From Rhopalosiphum padi (taxonomy: Eukaryota; Arthropoda; Insecta; Hemiptera; Aphididae): 64,000 nt of DNA. The stretch lies in contig NC_083599.1 in the NCBI RefSeq assembly GCF_020882245.1, forward strand, positions 82,207,422 through 82,271,421. The letters run 5' to 3'. This document shows, in pieces, positions 10,914 through 21,190 of this stretch. Positions within the stretch are counted from its first letter, which is position 1. The number at the start of each line of letters is the position of its first letter. The notes under the pieces were generated by a model. The model made no database searches. It was given only the letters and a program-made list of their open reading frames with translations, and was not told the origin of the DNA. A program made the position numbers and the translations under genes.

Positions 10914-13298
10914 CAGTGGAACCTCGATAACTCGAACCTCTATAAGTCGAATTTTCGATAACTCGAAGGAATACCTTGACCCCTGGCTTCCAATATATGA
11001 TATGTGTAATAAATTTTCTCGATAATTCGAATTTCGCTATCTCGAATTGCTCGATAAGTCGAAGTAATTTTAGTTGAATTTTAGCTTATAACTCGAATTT
11101 ATATAATAAAATATAATTCGTACAATTACCTATCTCGATAACTCGAAGGTCAAATAACCATGTACATATGTATATTATTATAAATAACGAAAATCGTAAT
11201 CGAAAACCGATTACTATTATCAATCTTATCATTACCTATACTACTTAAAAGGAACAGTTATAAATTCAACGATATTGTATTATGTAATATGTATGTCTAT
11301 TGTCTATACCTAATCTATATCTCCGATAAGTTACGTTTATCTACTTTATTAGTATTTATTACTGGTAAAATTATACGACGATTGAAATACGAAATGTGTA
11401 TGTCGATATTTTATATAATGCTGACACAGCAAATGTTCAGTTTATTTTGTGATTTTGTCAAGTCAAGATGGAAAAACGTAGTTTAAAGTCTCTAACTGTC
11501 GGTGATAAAATAAAAATTATTGAAGAAGTAAAAAAAGGAGTGAAACGCAAAAAAGAAATCGCGAGTGAATTCGGTATTCCTGCTAGTACCTTATCGACTA
11601 TATTGAAGGATAAAGATAAAATTTTCAAAGCAGTTGAAGAAGCCCCCTGCTTACCACGCCGGAAAAGATTTAAAGCATCAAGTTTCCCAGAAATTGAGCA
11701 TGCTATGACGGAATGGATAAAGCGAGTAAGAGATTATAATTTACCTATTTCAGGACCGTTAATTCAAGAAAAAGCAGCAGAGTTCGCAAAAAATTTAGGC
11801 CTCACATTTCAAGCTAGTTCGGGTTGGCTGGAAAAATTTAAATTGAGGAACGGAATAGTAGAAAAAATCATATCAGGTGAGAGTGCCGCGGTGTCTGAAG
11901 TTGACTGTGAACATTACCGAACAAACATACTACCAAGTTTGTTAAAAGAATACGACTCTAAAGACATTTTCAACGCAGATGAATTCGGTCTCTTTTTCAA
12001 GTGTACACCTGACAGAACTTTGACATTTAAAGGAGATACTTGTCACGGAGGAAAAAACAGTAAAGAACGTGTAACAGTCATGGTAGGTGCTAATATGACT
12101 GGAACAGAAAAATTAAAACTACTTGTAATTGGAAAGTCAAAACAACCAAGGTGCTTCAAGAAAAAGAACGTGCAATCGTTACCGGTCACATACGCGTATA
12201 ACAAAAAAGCTTGGATGTTATCCACCATTTATGAATCTTGGATATTTGAGTTAGATAAAAGATTTTTCAACGATAAAAGAAAAGTGCTTCTCTTTGTCGA
12301 TAATTGCCCTGCACATCCAAAAACACTTTTGCATGAACTAAAAGCAATACGGGTAGTATTTCTGCCACCAAACATGACATCTAAGTTACAGCCAATGGAT
12401 CAAGGAATCATAAAAAACATGAAGCATCATTATCGAAAAAGTATAATGCAAAGAAATTTGCGAAAAATGGATTCCGGACTTGAGATAGATGACATAAATC
12501 TTTTAGAATCAATTGAATTACTGCATAAATCCTGGGGAGCAGTCACACAGTCCACGATTGTAAATTGTTTCCATAAAGCTGGCTTTACAAACGGTATAAA
12601 TAAGTTGTTTATTTTATTTATATGTTTCTATGATTTGTAATTATGTATTACTTTTGTCTTTTAGAAATCGAAGAAGTCGAACCAGTCGAAGAAGAAACTC
12701 CAATTGAGTGGGATCGATACCAGCAGCTATTTCCTGAGACTAATACAGTTGAATTCCAACATTTTGTTGAGGTGGACTCTAGTGTTATAACAACATACTA
12801 TCCTACTGATAATGAAATACTGAACGATTTGAAATTCCAAACGAGTCAAGTGGGGAGGAGTCAGTTATTGAAGACGATGGCGAATTGGTTTTACCTAAAA
12901 CTACTCTTGCCCAGGCATTAGATAGTTTACAGGTTGTACGTAAGTACATTCAAGAACAACAAGAAATTGGAGACGAGATTTTTTCCGCGCTAAACGTTAT
13001 TGAAAACTTTACAGATAGGTCAAACATTAAGAAACAATCAAAAATATCTGATTTCTTTAAAAAATAGTTCTTTTTTTCTACTTTAGTCTACTTTATTCAT
13101 TACATTATACATACTTTTTTTTAATTTTTTATACAATATACATACCTACATAGTACATACATTTTACATTTATTAGTAAATACATACATAAATAAATAAT
13201 TAAAAAATTGAAGTCTTTGTGTTTTTAAATAAAAAAAATATTTTCAATAACTCGAATTTTTTTTTCGCCCCCAACCGATTCGAGTTATCGAGGTTCCA
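10914..13298 (+). mobile_element. pogo/Tigger element B inserted in the hAT coding region
   Basis: The left end CAGTGGAACCTCGATAACTC at 10914 is preceded by TA; the right end reads CGAGTTATCGAGGTTCCAC and is followed by TA (13299-13300). Two bases (TG) expected at the very right end are missing. Internal copies of the AACTCGAA motif follow the left end (10930-11160). The element carries a near-complete transposase gene and interrupts the older minus-strand hAT. Confidence 0.92.
11468..13067 (+). pseudogene. pogo/Tigger transposase, nearly intact, one intron
   Basis: Starts at ATG 11468 (MEKRSLKSLTVGDKIKII) with a CENP-B/Psq helix-turn-helix, then the second CENP-B-type domain (about residues 70-140, ASSGWLEKFKLRNGI), then the DDE domain with NADEFGLFF, FVDNCPAHP and LQPMDQGII (32 residues between the last two Asp). 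A short intron is supported by donor GTATAA at 12594 and acceptor TTTTAG ending at 12664, which joins the frame (AGFTN then EIEEVEP). After about 12840 the frame shifts by one base. The downstream frame (GELVLPKTTLAQALD) runs to the end QSKISDFFKK, a PCNA-binding-type motif. Apart from that single frameshift the gene looks recently active. Confidence 0.88.
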
Positions 13299-13300
13299 CT

Positions 13301-13828
13301 ACTTGCTTAACAATTGGAACCTCATTGAGAGACATTAGTTCTTTTTTTTTAGTTAAGATATGTCAATGCTTCAACACCAGCTGTATTTGATGAAAATGTA
13401 TCATTTTCTGCTGAATCGCTGTCTAATGCAGATGAATGATACGATTTAGTTTGTCCAGATAAATTGTTGTAGAAGTCATCACTAGCATCACTATCCTCAT
13501 TATCAGAAGAAGATCCAGGTACAGAAATTTGATCTTTAAATGTATTGCATTCGTTTAAAAATAATGCCTTACATAAGCTTATATATCTTATAGGAACCCA
13601 TTTCATTTTGAACTTTGGATAACTTATCGAGGCAATAATATAATCCTTGCTTTTTGCATTACTTAGATCATAAATGTAATTAAACCTTTTTTCTAGTGAA
13701 ATTATTAATGCTGAAGCTAATGGTTTGCAATATTTTACATTACTTGACTGAATCAACAATTTTCTTAAAACTATTAATGTAGGAGCAACATAACCTAGGT
13801 AACTATTGACGCGGCCCCGCGCAAACAC
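13301..13828 (-). pseudogene. Middle part of older hAT transposase
   Basis: Minus-strand frame with SYLGYVAPTLIVLRKLLIQ, KPLASALIISLEKRF and MKWVPIRY, followed by an acidic-serine stretch and MSLNEVPIVKQ at the pogo B border. This pattern (start-of-insertion-domain helix, then LEKRF) is typical of hAT transposases with a BED zinc finger. The N-terminal half is missing: the frame ends at the LTR starting at 13807. Its C-terminal end is at 10768-10911. Confidence 0.8.
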
Positions 13829-14245
13829 CGTTTGAGTTCGAACGGCATTTGCGTGAATAGCCTCGCCGGAAGCCCTCTCTCAACCACAAGTTGACGACGG
13901 ACGACGCCGACGCGCGACGATCCGCGTCGGAGCGTCGGACCCGCCGCGACCGTGAACCGGGCCTAGACAAACCAGTCATCTACACCGCACTGTACGCGAT
14001 ACACCACCTTTTTCGCCGTACCGTGCCCACCGTCCATTAACACCTTTCTGTGTTTTTCTCACATTTGTTTTTTTTTATCACTTTATTTGTATTATTTTTT
14101 TCTGCCTACAAATAAAGCCCCGTCGTACCCCAAAGACTTGTGTTGCTTTATTTTATTCATTTTCCCCCGTGCTCCCCCGTGTGCCGTTCAACCACCATCC
14201 GACGCGACCTCACCATCACACAGTGACAACCGTAGGTACGCGTCA
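13807..14245 (+). repeat. 5' LTR of a retrotransposon (tRNA-Asp primed family)
   Basis: A GC-rich block begins TGACGCGGCC where the hAT frame breaks off and ends ACGCGTCA just before a primer-binding site. It contains a poly-A signal (AATAAA at about 14111). The start (TGACrCGGC) and end (GCGTCA) match the solo LTR at 47918-48548 and the LTR-like block at 17279-17622, so they form one related group. No matching 3' LTR is in the window, so the copy is truncated. Confidence 0.65.
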
Positions 14246-14248
14246 AAT

Positions 14249-14268
14249 TGGCTCCCCGAACTGGAATC
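14249..14268 (+). other. Primer-binding site resembling tRNA-Asp 3' end
   Basis: TGGCTCCCCGAACTGGAATC follows the LTR end after three bases. TGG complements the CCA tail, and the first 11 bases match the complement of a eukaryotic tRNA-Asp acceptor end; 17 of 20 bases match overall by hand comparison. Confidence 0.55.
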
Positions 14269-14965
14269 ACCGGTAAGTGAAATATATTATTCTTACCACT
14301 AACTACCACCATCAACCCCCCATTTTGCGACTCGCAAAACGTTTCCCGACACCACACGACAAAAACGTGGTTTGCGAGCTATAACGGAAAAACCGGCGTT
14401 ACGTAACATAACCATAAAGAACGTAACGATAGCCGCGCCGCCTGATTTACGGACGCACCGACTTCACCGCGCGCGACACCGCAAACACACGGGGAATAGG
14501 ATTGGTAGGACCGCTAGAGCGCGATAAGGTATACACACCACCGCCAGCACCACCACCCGCCCAACGACACCACAAAACCGGACCGCCGCCGCCGCCGCCG
14601 TCCCGAACCAAAATAGTCGACAGGAATACGCACACACGCGCAGCCGCGACACCACAATCCGGAAACCAGTTATTGTGATCACCCCGCACACACAACACCA
14701 ACGGTCAACGACCCACTGACCTACATACGTACGCAAATAGATTTTCCGATACGCGGTCAACACGGATCGGAAGAACGCGATACCCGCTTCCAACGATATC
14801 ACCGACACTCGTATATTTTCCTTGAACATAACACCGGACAAACTACCGGACGTCATGGCAGTAGATGAATTCTGTAAGTCGATAAGTTAGCTTAACGACA
14901 ACTTTCGGTTCGTTAAGCTATCGAAAGCTGTGTATCGACAATTTGAAAAAAAAGAGATTCTGTAA
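14269..14965 (+). pseudogene. Retrotransposon leader and truncated gag start
   Basis: A GC-rich, CpG-containing leader without coding sense runs to an ATG at 14853. From there MAVDEFCKSIS, a TAG, then LNDNFRFVKLSKAVYRQFEK and a TAA can be read in one frame, as expected for the start of a Gag with nonsense mutations. The element then stops and unrelated AT-rich sequence follows. The long apparent reading frames on the opposite strand of the leader are a by-product of GC content. Confidence 0.45.
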
Positions 14966-15309
14966 TTAAGTTTTCGATAAGTTATCGATATTTGTCGTTA
15001 ATAAAATCGATAACAGACCTTAACGATAGTGCCACTTTGAAACCCCTTGTTAACGTTTAACGAAATATATTTATGTACAGTATATGTGTTTCCTCATCAT
15101 AGACTTATAATATAAGTTTAATATAAGTCTATGTTCCTAATTCTTCAAAATGATAATTATGAAATATACATGACAAAATAAATGTTGTCAATTGTCATGG
15201 AAAAACGTTGGCTTTTAAGTACTTGAACTATGATCAAATAACAACTAATAGTTATTTTCTTAAATGCATTGTTTTTTCTTTTATTATTTTAATCAAATTT
15301 AATTTAAGT
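14966..15309. other. AT-rich stretch with a 12-bp inverted repeat
   Basis: CATAGACTTATA (15098-15109) and TATAAGTCTATG (15122-15133) form a perfect stem with a 12-base loop. The stretch may hold the 5' end of the following Harbinger fragment, but I found no partner end. Confidence 0.4.
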
Positions 15310-16947
15310 ATGGCTCTTGCTTATTTGGCTTGGGAACAGATTTTTTTGGAAGAAAGAGTTCTTATAATTGGAAGACGTTTAGAAAGAAGAATACTTAGGG
15401 ATGGTCATAATCCTTTTGAATTACCAAATGATGAATTCATGGGTGCATTTCGTTTGAGCCAACAATTGGTTATAAATATAATTGATGCATTGAGGACATC
15501 ATTACAGCATAAGAGAACATCTGGATTATCTCCTGAATTACAAGTATCTATAAAAAAAAAACTAAATAAAACTATTATTCAATTATTGTAATTGGCAATA
15601 ATATTTTTCTAAACAAATATTCAAATAAAAATAAAATATTAGAAAAAAATCAAAGTATTAAATATAAGAAAAGTATTTAAAATAGGTACCAATGAAAATA
15701 CTTCATGCTGAAAGTATTTAAAAAGTTATTCAATACTTAAAAAAGTATTTGAATACTTTTACTCAAATACTTTACAGCATTGATGAAGGATAAACAATTG
15801 CTTGTAATGTTTATTATCAGTGTTGTTTTTTGAACTCATTTAAATACAGATACAATTCAGAAAGTATTTAAAATACATCAGAAAAAAAATTTAAGAACAT
15901 AAACAAATACTTGACATGTGTTTAAATAATTCTTAATTGTAAAATCCAGTATTAAAATTAATTTTATAGTTAATAATTAATAATTTAAAGTTGTAATGTC
16001 ACATTTAGAACTTGGTATAATATACTACCTACCTCATTATATACTAAAAAAAAATGATAATACTCTAATAAAAAATTATAATATTAAACTTTAATACCAA
16101 TTAATAATAAACGGTTGTTAATGAAATATAAAATAAATAAATATTAAAATAAATGTTTAATAATTAAATTTTAGTTATAAATAAAATAATAATATAATGA
16201 TTATCAAAAAACAAATTGAAATGTGATTTGATGAATAGATAATTCTATTCAATTTTGAAACGTTTTTACATAGAAGTATTTGATTTTCAAATATAAATAT
16301 GCATAAGACAATATTTAAAATAGTTTCCAAATACTTAATTTAAAAATTATTTTAAATATATTACAATATTGCCTATTACCTAAATTTAAATATATTTGTT
16401 TAGGTATTAGTTTGTCTTCATTTTTATGCACAAGAAAGTTACCAAAAAGGATTGGGTGGTAATAGTATATTAAATATTAGCCAACCTTCGGTTAGTCGAT
16501 GCATACATTATGTTACTGAAGCTATAAATCAGCGTTTGTTACGAAAATGGATTAAATTTCCAATGACTGGTGCTGAAAGACAAAGAGCTCGAGAAAATTT
16601 TGCACACGCTCCTCAATCATTTGAAGGTACAATTGGTGCCATTGATTGTACATACATACATATACTTGCTCCTCGGCAACATGAAGAAGCATATGTTAAC
16701 CATCATGGTAAACATTCATTAAATGTGCAAGATGTAAGATAAATTTTTTTCATCTTACAGTATTCTTTTTTATACTTTGAATTACCTATGTCCTATATCA
16801 TAGATTGTAAATTCGAAACTACAAGTTCTAAATATTAATGCAAGATATCCTGGTGCTAGAAATGACTCGTATATTTGGAGTATGTCACCTGTGCGTCGTG
16901 GAATGGAGTACCATTATAATAATGGTGAACGCCAAACATGGTTAATA
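15310..16947 (+). pseudogene. PIF/Harbinger transposase fragment (HARBI1-like), three exons
   Basis: Exon 1 (15310-15543) begins MALAYLAWEQIFLEERVL and ends TSGLSPELQ at a GTATCT donor. Exon 2 (about 16403-16732) reads VLVCLHFYAQESYQ, ISQPSVSRCIHYVTEAI, then FEGTIGAIDCTYIHILAP with the first catalytic Asp. Exon 3 (about 16805-16946) continues NARYPGARNDSYIWSM and YNNGERQTWLIG. The next exon, with DSGYPLEP-type sequence and the last catalytic residues, is absent; a hAT pseudogene starts instead at about 17009. The splice joins keep the family reading frame. The 0.86-kb first intron is AT-rich with no other feature. Confidence 0.8.
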
Positions 16948-17278
16948 GGTATTTAAAATATATGAAAACATTTTAAATAAAAACAAACATTTTTTTTTCT
17001 TTTTTTAACTAAGAGAATTAGCTTTTTCTATTGATAAGAATCCATTTACTTATGGAATGTGTGATTGGAAACACATTTATCAAAGGATTTCTAAACAAGA
17101 AAATAGTAAGGGTCATAACCAATGTTGTGAAGCTTATTTCATGCATATCCAAAAGAGAGATGTTGGTTCTTTATTAATGGAAAATCAGATGCATCAACAA
17201 AGAGAAGAAGTAAAAAAAAAATAGACTAGTTCTTGAAAAAATTTTTGAAGTATGTAAGGTAATAGGAAAGCGTGGCTG

Positions 17279-17622
17279 TGTAGGGCGGGACGTGAAGACA
17301 AGTCGGACCGGACAAGTATCGGCCGTCTGGTATCCCTCTCTTTTGCAACAACTGTCAGACCAACAACACGTGCCGTATTTTTTCTCTTTTCGATCTTTTG
17401 CGACTCTCGTATTTGTCACCACCATATCGAAACCACGTTTTCTGTTTATATTATATTTTTTTCTTCTTGTTGATCTCTTTGTCAACACCACAATAAAGTG
17501 ACATTATATCGACACCGGTGTTCGCCTTCAAATCATTAAAACGGTGTTATTGCCTACCACCTCAGACGCATTGACCGGCCCAACACGGAACAATAACGTC
17601 GATTGTCGCAGTAGCCGCGTCA
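17279..17622 (+). repeat. LTR-like block with downstream primer site
   Basis: Starts TGTAGGGCGGGACG and ends GTAGCCGCGTCA. It aligns by eye with the solo LTR at 47918-48548 (GGGCGGGACG, AAGTATCGGCCG versus AAGTACCGGCCG, TTTGCAACAACTGT versus TTCGCAACAACTGT) but lacks about 120 bases of that LTR's 5' part. An AATAAA signal is at about 17492. Right after it, at 17627, TGGCTCTCCGCAGAGG looks like a mutated tRNA-Asp primer site. The block interrupts the hAT gene. Confidence 0.6.
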
Positions 17623-17800
17623 AAAATGGCTCTCCGCAGAGGATATCGAACATCTACCTCATCATCATCTGGTCAGATGGCGACCGGGGTACCCACCAAC
17701 CATCGGTGGTGCCCGCATGTACGGCTTGGCGGTGGAGTATGACACGGCCCTAGCGCCTGCGCTTCTCCTCAGCCGTACACGCTGCCACTCTGGCCCAGAT

Positions 17801-17935
17801 AGGAGAATATCGAGATTAAGTTGATAAGACCGCGGTGGCTCATTGTTACGAGACTGTCACCCCAGTCTCGTGGGTCGCGGGTTCAAATCCCGTATCGTGC
17901 GTAATTTTTTCAACTTAATTCTCGATATCTCTCCT
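17801..17935. other. Inverted repeat enclosing a tRNA-like sequence
   Basis: AGGAGAATATCGAGATTAAG and onward (17801-17824) is the near-perfect inverse of 17910-17935. The 85 bases between contain an A-box-like TGGCTCATTG and a B box GGTTCAAATCC (about 17880-17890) with a good T arm, but the acceptor stem pairs poorly. This is a tRNA-derived sequence rather than a functional tRNA. It lies within the insertion that splits the hAT gene. Confidence 0.5.
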
Positions 17936-17971
17936 ATGACCAACCACATCACGTGTGGTCGCGTCAAATGG

Positions 17972-18043
17972 ATCCCCGGCGGGGAATCGAACCCCGGTCT
18001 CCCGCGTGACAGGCGGGGATACTTACCACTATACTACCGAGGA
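17972..18043 (-). tRNA. tRNA-Asp (GUC), antisense inside an LTR-type insertion
   Basis: On the minus strand a complete cloverleaf can be drawn: acceptor TCCTCGG with CCGGGGA (all seven pairs, one G-T), D arm around AGTATAGTGGTAAG, anticodon loop CTGTCAC (anticodon GTC), variable loop, and T arm CGGGGTTCGATTCCCCG. The base after the acceptor stem is T instead of the usual G discriminator. On the plus strand the tRNA is immediately preceded by TGG (17969-17971), the complement of CCA, and by an LTR-end-like GCGTCA. It therefore looks like a retro-copied full-length primer tRNA as much as a resident gene. Whether it is transcribed is unknown. Confidence 0.85.
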
Positions 18044-19720
18044 CCGTGTCAAAGTGTCCGTGGAAAACGAAATGAAGCGGCATACTTTTTCAAAGATCCA
18101 ACTCTGGATCATGGATCGTTTTTAGAAATTATTATACTCATAAGCAAATATGATGCTGTATTAAATGAACACATCAATAATATTATAAACAAAAGTGAAA
18201 AAATGCATTTGCAAGGATCTAAAGGTAGAGGAAATTTTGTATCGCTTCTAAGTCATTATTCAATTAGAAATGTGATATTAACAATTTCTTCAATAATCAA
18301 GCAAACAATATCTAGTCAAATTAGTAAAGCCCAAATGTTTTCGGTCTTGATTGATACAACACAAGATGTCACTATAATGGATCAGTGTTCAATTGTCTTA
18401 AGGTATGTTACCAATGGGACAATAAATGAAAAATTAATTGCAGTGAAGTGTTGTACTGATTCCACTAGTAAAGGAATGATGGAGTTATTGCAAACTGCCT
18501 TAGAACAGGTCAAAGTTAACCCAGAAAAATGCATTGGTAATGCTATAGGTGGAGCAACTAACATGTTGTTTATAATGGCTTTACTGCATGGTTGAGCAAA
18601 GTTGTTCCTGAACAGATACATGTATGGTGTTTCAGTCATGTATTAAATTTAGTAATTACCGATGCCACTAAGAATCCAGTTCGTGTGGCTAATTTATTTT
18701 CATTGATCAATGCATGTATGTTTAGTGTTCTTTAAAGAATCGTATCAACGAATGAACATATGGAGAGATATTGGCGAAAATAAACATGAAAACATACGTC
18801 ACAAACGGTTGCAATCTATTTCAGACACTAGGTGGACTGCTAAACAAACAGCTGTGAATAGAATTTTTGGAAGTTATGGTAAACTTAACGATGTCATGTA
18901 TCCAGATTTCATTATTGCACTTTCTAAAATTTCCAAAAATGAATCGTTTAAACCTGATATTCGATCAAAAGCTAATAACTTATAAACTCCATTATTAAAG
19001 TATGAAACTATCTTAATCGCACATCTATATATGAATATATTTTCAATAACGGGGCCCTTATCTAGATATTAGCAGACATCTGGATTAGATTTACATAAAT
19101 GTGTTCAAAAGGTGAAGGGATCATTAAACAAGCTTAAAAAGATTCAGAGAAATATGAAAAACACAATGCAAGTTAGTGACGAGTTTATTCTTAAAATGAA
19201 TAATGAGATACAAACGAGAATTGATGAATCTAGCGAAGATCTAGAGATTGAAAAGATTTAGAGTAAATTTGAAGTCAAACGTGTGGCTAAGAAAAGAAAA
19301 ATGGCAAATTATGTAACCAACGATGAACCAATTGTAGAAGAAGAAAAAAAATTTACCATAGAAATTTACAACAGAGTGTTGGACACTATTATTGAAAGCA
19401 TGGATAAACGGTCTTCAAATAATAATGATTTGTTGATTGACCTATTTTTATTATCTCCATCAAATTTCAATTTATTAAAAAGTGGACTTTCGACTGATTC
19501 ATTAACAAAATTATCTCACAAAATTAAACCATTTATTGATGATAATTTAAGTGAAAATGAAATAAAAAACAACCTATCTGATAAACTTCTTAATTTTGGA
19601 AAATCGTGGCATTTTTAAAAAAAATCTGTTGATGAGGAGTATAATGAACTAAGTATAAAGTGACTCTGAAAATGAAGACTTAGAGAGTACAGAAGTTGTG
19701 AAACCGTGTAACGAGTCTTG

Positions 19721-20410
19721 TAAAAACTATATAATATATTGTTATAATGTTTTAGTTAAATATAATTTATTTGCAAATGCTTACAAATAAAATAATGTTT
19801 AAACATTTTGTAATGCATCATTATTTAATCAAGAAATTTTAAAGATTGAAAGTAATAAAATATGTGCAACTGAAGCTTCTTTAGAATATTTTAAACATTT
19901 AAACTACTTACTAAACATTATAAATTATAATAATGCAAATGCTTAGAAATTAAGAATCATTTTTAACCGGCAAAGTTAGAATATATTTATCAAAACTTCA
20001 GATTATAACTTATAAATACAAATAGTATGTGGATTACCTTATTATGATTAATTTTTATTGAAAGCTATAATAAGAATTAAGCAATTATTTTCTAGTTATG
20101 CATTGATTATTACAAGCGGTCCACAAATATGAATGATTTAAAGTTAATTTAATGGATTTGCTTGAGTGATCAATTTACATTGAACCAAATAACAACTTCA
20201 TTTGAAACATTTAAGACTTTTCTTTGGATAAAATTATAAATTAAGATTAACTAATTAATGAAATTTGTCAGTGAAAGTTGTATTTAGCAATAGAAAAAAT
20301 ATTTGATAGAATAAAAATAATAAAATGATCGAAAATCGATACCTAGAATTTTTTACAATTTATAACTTTTTTTAAAAAGATACAGTGTAACCAATATGTA
20401 TGATATACAG
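19721..20410. other. AT-rich stretch without recognised gene
   Basis: No coding or element end recognised; probably the 3' noncoding part of the preceding hAT copy. Confidence 0.5.
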
Positions 20411-20610
20411 GGGAAAAAAATAATGGCTTGAGGCTGAAAGTCCCGCTTGATTTTTTAAAATCTCCCTGCCCGAAAGTGCTCAGAACATACATTATGGTTT
20501 TTGAAAAACTGTGTTTTTTCGTGTTACAGGGAAAAAAAATGGCTTGAGGGGGATAGTCCCACTTAAACTTTTAAAATCTCCCTGCCCAAAAGTGCTTAGA
20601 ACATACAAAT
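20411..20610. repeat. Diverged tandem duplication of about 118 bp
   Basis: The stretch from about 20411 (ATGGCTTGAGGCTGAAAGTC to GAAAGTGCTCAGAACATAC) recurs from about 20529 with point changes (ATGGCTTGAGGGGGATAGTC to AAAAGTGCTTAGAACATAC). Two copies only; function unknown. Confidence 0.75.
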
Positions 20611-20821
20611 ACATACTACTCCAATAGTCAGTAGATTTTTCATCAGCAGGTGCCTTTACAATCAAAATCCCGTCGTCTTGCCGAATGCTCATTGAATTTG
20701 TAATTTCGAGTGCAATTTTCTGATCTTTCATCATTTTTCCAATTTTTTCTCGATAAGAAACATTCTTTAAAAGAATAATATAATTATAATTTTGTTCACC
20801 TGATGGGTTATGTAAAATCAC
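20492..20821 (-). CDS. Unrecognised short ORF, possibly an exon
   Basis: A 109-codon minus-strand frame starting MILHNPSGEQNYNYIILLKN and containing MMKDQKIALEITNSM and DDGILIVKAPADEKSTDYW. The first 65 residues look protein-like. The rest reads through the tandem duplication and is probably not coding; a possible splice donor (GTATGT) lies just after TDYW. Just upstream another minus-strand frame (MIETQDRKTGTKPGSQK) ends at a GTAAGT. I do not recognise the family. Confidence 0.25.
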   Translation of the reverse strand: MILHNPSGEQNYNYIILLKNVSYREKIGKMMKDQKIALEITNSMSIRQDDGILIVKAPADEKSTDYWSSMYLYVLSTFGQGDFKSLSGTIPLKPFFFPVTRKNTVFQKP

Positions 20822-21000
20822 TTACTTTTTTCGATTTTTTTGCATTGTTTTTTTTCTCGCAGACCCTCTTTTGACTACCCGGTTTTGTTCCTGTTTTTCT
20901 ATCTTGTGTTTCTATCATATCCACCTATAACAATATTTAAGCGATTAGTTTAATGTTTTTTAGTTTATACACAAGTAGGATGAAAAAGCCGGTTCTAGGT

Positions 21001-21190
21001 CCACAACATGCACACCATGCACACCATTGCACACCCCTGCACACCATGCACACCCTGCACACCATACATACCCCGGCGCACCCCTGCACACCATGCACAC
21101 CCCGGCGCACCACGCACACCTCAGCCCACGCACCCGGCTCACCCTCCACACACCTTCATAGCGCACCATAGCCCGGCGCACACCAAGTCC
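21001..21190. repeat. Minisatellite of CACACCATGCA-type units
   Basis: Irregular tandem units such as CCATGCACACC, CCCTGCACACC and CCCGGCGCACC fill this block, with a stray GGCGCACCACGGCACACC at about 21245. Several apparent reading frames on both strands are only translations of the repeat. Confidence 0.85.

Larger units (their letters stand above)
17009..19720 (+). pseudogene. hAT transposase (TTF/ZMYM1-type zinc finger) split by LTR/tRNA insertion
   Basis: The TTF-type zinc-finger region (FTYGMCDWKHIYQRI, KGHNQCCEAYFMHIQ) leads to a frameshift in a poly-A run near 17220, then VCKVIGKRG. The frame is broken at about 17278 by foreign GC-rich sequence and resumes at about 18058 with VRGKRNEAAYFFKDPTLDHG. 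It continues with FSVLIDTTQDVTIMDQCS (first Asp), IHVWCFSHVLNLVITDA (about 18615) and RLQSISDTRWTAKQTA. The C-terminal part (about 19283-19618, LLIDLFLLSPSNFNLL) is a DUF4371-like tail in other frames. Many stops show it is dead. The inserted block lies between a possible GTGT duplication (17278-17281 and 18054-18057). Confidence 0.82.

Noticed and set aside
14447..14856. Overlapping long minus-strand frames
   Set aside because: They lie in a GC-rich retrotransposon leader, are biased to arginine/valine/glycine and have no domain; composition effect.
17843..18150. Start of a long plus-strand frame running through the tRNA-Asp region into the hAT
   Set aside because: The first part translates tRNA and LTR sequence; real hAT coding starts at about 18058.
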